A stretch of 7,283 bases of DNA from Candidatus Aenigmatarchaeota archaeon. GTDB taxonomy: Archaea > Aenigmatarchaeota > Aenigmatarchaeia > QMZS01. Below, in pieces: positions 6,722 to 7,283 of the stretch. Position 1 is the first letter of the stretch. Each line of letters starts with the position of its first letter. The notes beneath the pieces are model-generated. The model searched no databases. It was not told the origin of the DNA and was given only the letters and a program-made list of their open reading frames with translations. A program made the translations under genes and the position numbers. The stretch spans positions 1-7,283 of the forward strand of contig QMZS01000044.1 of NCBI GenBank assembly GCA_003663295.1. Reading direction: 5' to 3'.

Positions 6722-7117
6722 TTAATCAGGTTTAATCAAATCCACATAATCGTTTTCAGCAACCAGTTTTATTTCATGGCATCCTGAAATATTTGGAATC
6801 CATCCTGTCAGGTTCACTTCTGAAGTATGTTCTATTAATTTATCTCCAAGGTAACAGGAGAGAATAGTATTGTTTATTGAGCAATTAGTTATGGATTCAG
6901 GCAGACAGATGGTGATTGTATGCTTCGCCGGTTTTTTTTGATTAAAAACAAATTTTGAATTTTCACTTATTTTTTTAAGAGCATCATTGGTGATGCTTAT
7001 TTCTGTGTTTATTTTGTAAGAGCAAATAGCCTGGTAACTGTAAATAGTATAGGAAGCTATTATAATCATACCAATACCCACGACAATCATAAATTCTACA
7101 GATACTTGAGCTTTCAT
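6722..7117 (-). CDS. Class III signal peptide pilin-like protein (131 aa), first gene of operon
   Basis: This is a pilin-like subunit with signal M-K-A-Q-V-S-V-E-F. Cleavage is expected between Ala3 and Gln4, with Glu+5 kept. The hydrophobic helix runs about 9-27. After a short helical stalk (34-57) comes a compact domain with H-T-I-T-I-C-L-P-E-S (66-75), then N-C-S-I-N-N-T-I-L-S-C (78-88). Five cysteines (32, 71, 79, 88, 113) and four sequons suggest an exported disulfide-bonded, glycosylated domain. The start is fixed by an in-frame stop 12 nt upstream and by the short K-A-Q leader. It is the promoter-proximal gene of the six-gene minus-strand block and lies head-to-head with the gene at 7139, only 21 nt away. 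I see no Shine-Dalgarno, so its message may be leaderless or carry a very short leader. Confidence 0.85.
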   Translation of the reverse strand: MKAQVSVEFMIVVGIGMIIIASYTIYSYQAICSYKINTEISITNDALKKISENSKFVFNQKKPAKHTITICLPESITNCSINNTILSCYLGDKLIEHTSEVNLTGWIPNISGCHEIKLVAENDYVDLIKPD

Positions 7118-7138
7118 AATTATAAGTTAAATGTAATT
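7118..7138. promoter_or_regulatory. 21-bp divergent spacer, expected promoter region of both directions
   Basis: The two divergent start codons are only 21 bp apart. The spacer is AT-rich and holds a palindromic TTATAA at 7120-7125. An archaeal TATA box normally sits about 25 nt before the transcription start, so this hexamer is too close to either ATG to serve a leaderless message in an ordinary way. The real promoter elements probably lie partly inside the opposite gene. No specific TATA/BRE pair can be called with confidence. Confidence 0.3.
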
Positions 7139-7283
7139 ATGGGTGAAGAAGATGATATTACAGAAAGATTAAATAAATTGTTGAAGAAACAGGAAAAATT
7201 AAAAAAATGCGTTGTTAACCCAAAGTCCGTAAAGAAACGGAAACTTGAAACAAAACTCTTAAAGAAATCCAATTCCAAAGTTA
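7139..7283 (+). CDS. Small highly charged protein, 3'-truncated, unknown function
   Basis: An open frame from the ATG at 7139 runs 48 codons to the window edge without a stop. It reads M-G-E-E-D-D-I-T-E-R, then a Lys/Leu-rich stretch (L-L-K-K-Q-E-K-L-K-K-C) and further Lys-rich sequence. No signal peptide, membrane helix or recognised domain is seen; it looks cytosolic, perhaps nucleic-acid associated or coiled-coil, but that is a guess. The ATG is the first Met in the frame, though the frame is open further upstream into the opposite gene and an upstream TTG at 7106 exists. No Shine-Dalgarno precedes it; a GGTG follows the ATG instead. It is divergent from the pilin-like operon, so a shared function is not implied. 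Confidence 0.5.
   Translation, partial: MGEEDDITERLNKLLKKQEKLKKCVVNPKSVKKRKLETKLLKKSNSKV

Noticed and set aside
6715..6726. Perfect 12-bp palindrome ATTAATATTAAT at the junction of the first two operon genes
   Set aside because: It is made only of A and T in an AT-rich region and overlaps the stop codon; chance is a sufficient explanation and no second copy was seen.
1..7283. CRISPR arrays, tRNA or rRNA genes, insertion sequences
   Set aside because: No regularly spaced repeats, clover-leaf-like GTTC-A-A-N-C stretches in non-coding space, transposase genes or terminal inverted repeats were seen; nearly all sequence is coding.

Overview
The window looks archaeal. Its proteins carry archaeal class III (type IV pilin-like) signal peptides such as M-K-A-Q-x-S-V-E-F and R-G-Q-I-F-S-F-D. 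The partial gene at the left edge has the L-M-T-Y-G...G-V-F-N-P start seen in archaeal pilins that begin K-G-Q-S-A-M-E-Y-L-M-T-Y-G. The DNA is AT-rich (about one third G+C by eye), genes are tightly packed or overlapping, and clear Shine-Dalgarno sites are mostly missing. Asn-X-Ser/Thr sequons are dense, as in N-glycosylated surface proteins. I cannot fix the lineage; a DPANN-type or other uncultivated archaeon would fit.

Layout. At 1-369 (+) is the 3' part of a pilin-like gene cut by the window edge. A 41-bp T-rich convergent spacer follows. From 7117 down to 411 the minus strand carries one compact block of six genes, very likely an operon. In transcription order they are: two small pilin-like proteins with canonical class III signals (131 and 122 aa), a 155-aa pilin-like protein with an R-G-Q-I-F signal, a 1164-aa von Willebrand factor A (VWA) protein with a pilin-like N-terminus, a 259-aa cohesin-like protein anchored by a C-terminal membrane helix, and a 409-aa single-pass extracellular protein with a pilin-like N-terminus. 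Three junctions are 4-nt ATGA overlaps, one is a 26-nt overlap and one is a 7-nt gap. Beyond a 21-bp gap at the right edge, a divergent gene for a small, very charged protein begins and runs out of the window.

How they may work together (inference). Several minor-pilin-like subunits plus one large VWA protein recall, by analogy only, the bacterial minor pilin/PilY1 sets, where a VWA protein sits at the pilus tip. Here the VWA protein has its own pilin-like N-terminus, so it could enter the filament or its base directly. Its VWA domain is the most striking object in the window. All MIDAS residues are present, but the domain is interrupted by about 325 residues. That insert reads as a galactose-binding-like jelly roll which is itself interrupted by a second, MAM/LamG-like jelly roll. 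The cohesin-like and 409-aa proteins are probably surface partners. The window has no ATPase (PilB type), PilC-like membrane platform or prepilin peptidase, so assembly machinery would have to be encoded elsewhere.

I found no RNA genes, CRISPR arrays, insertion sequences or sizeable DNA repeats. No stretch longer than about 300 bases lacks a gene.
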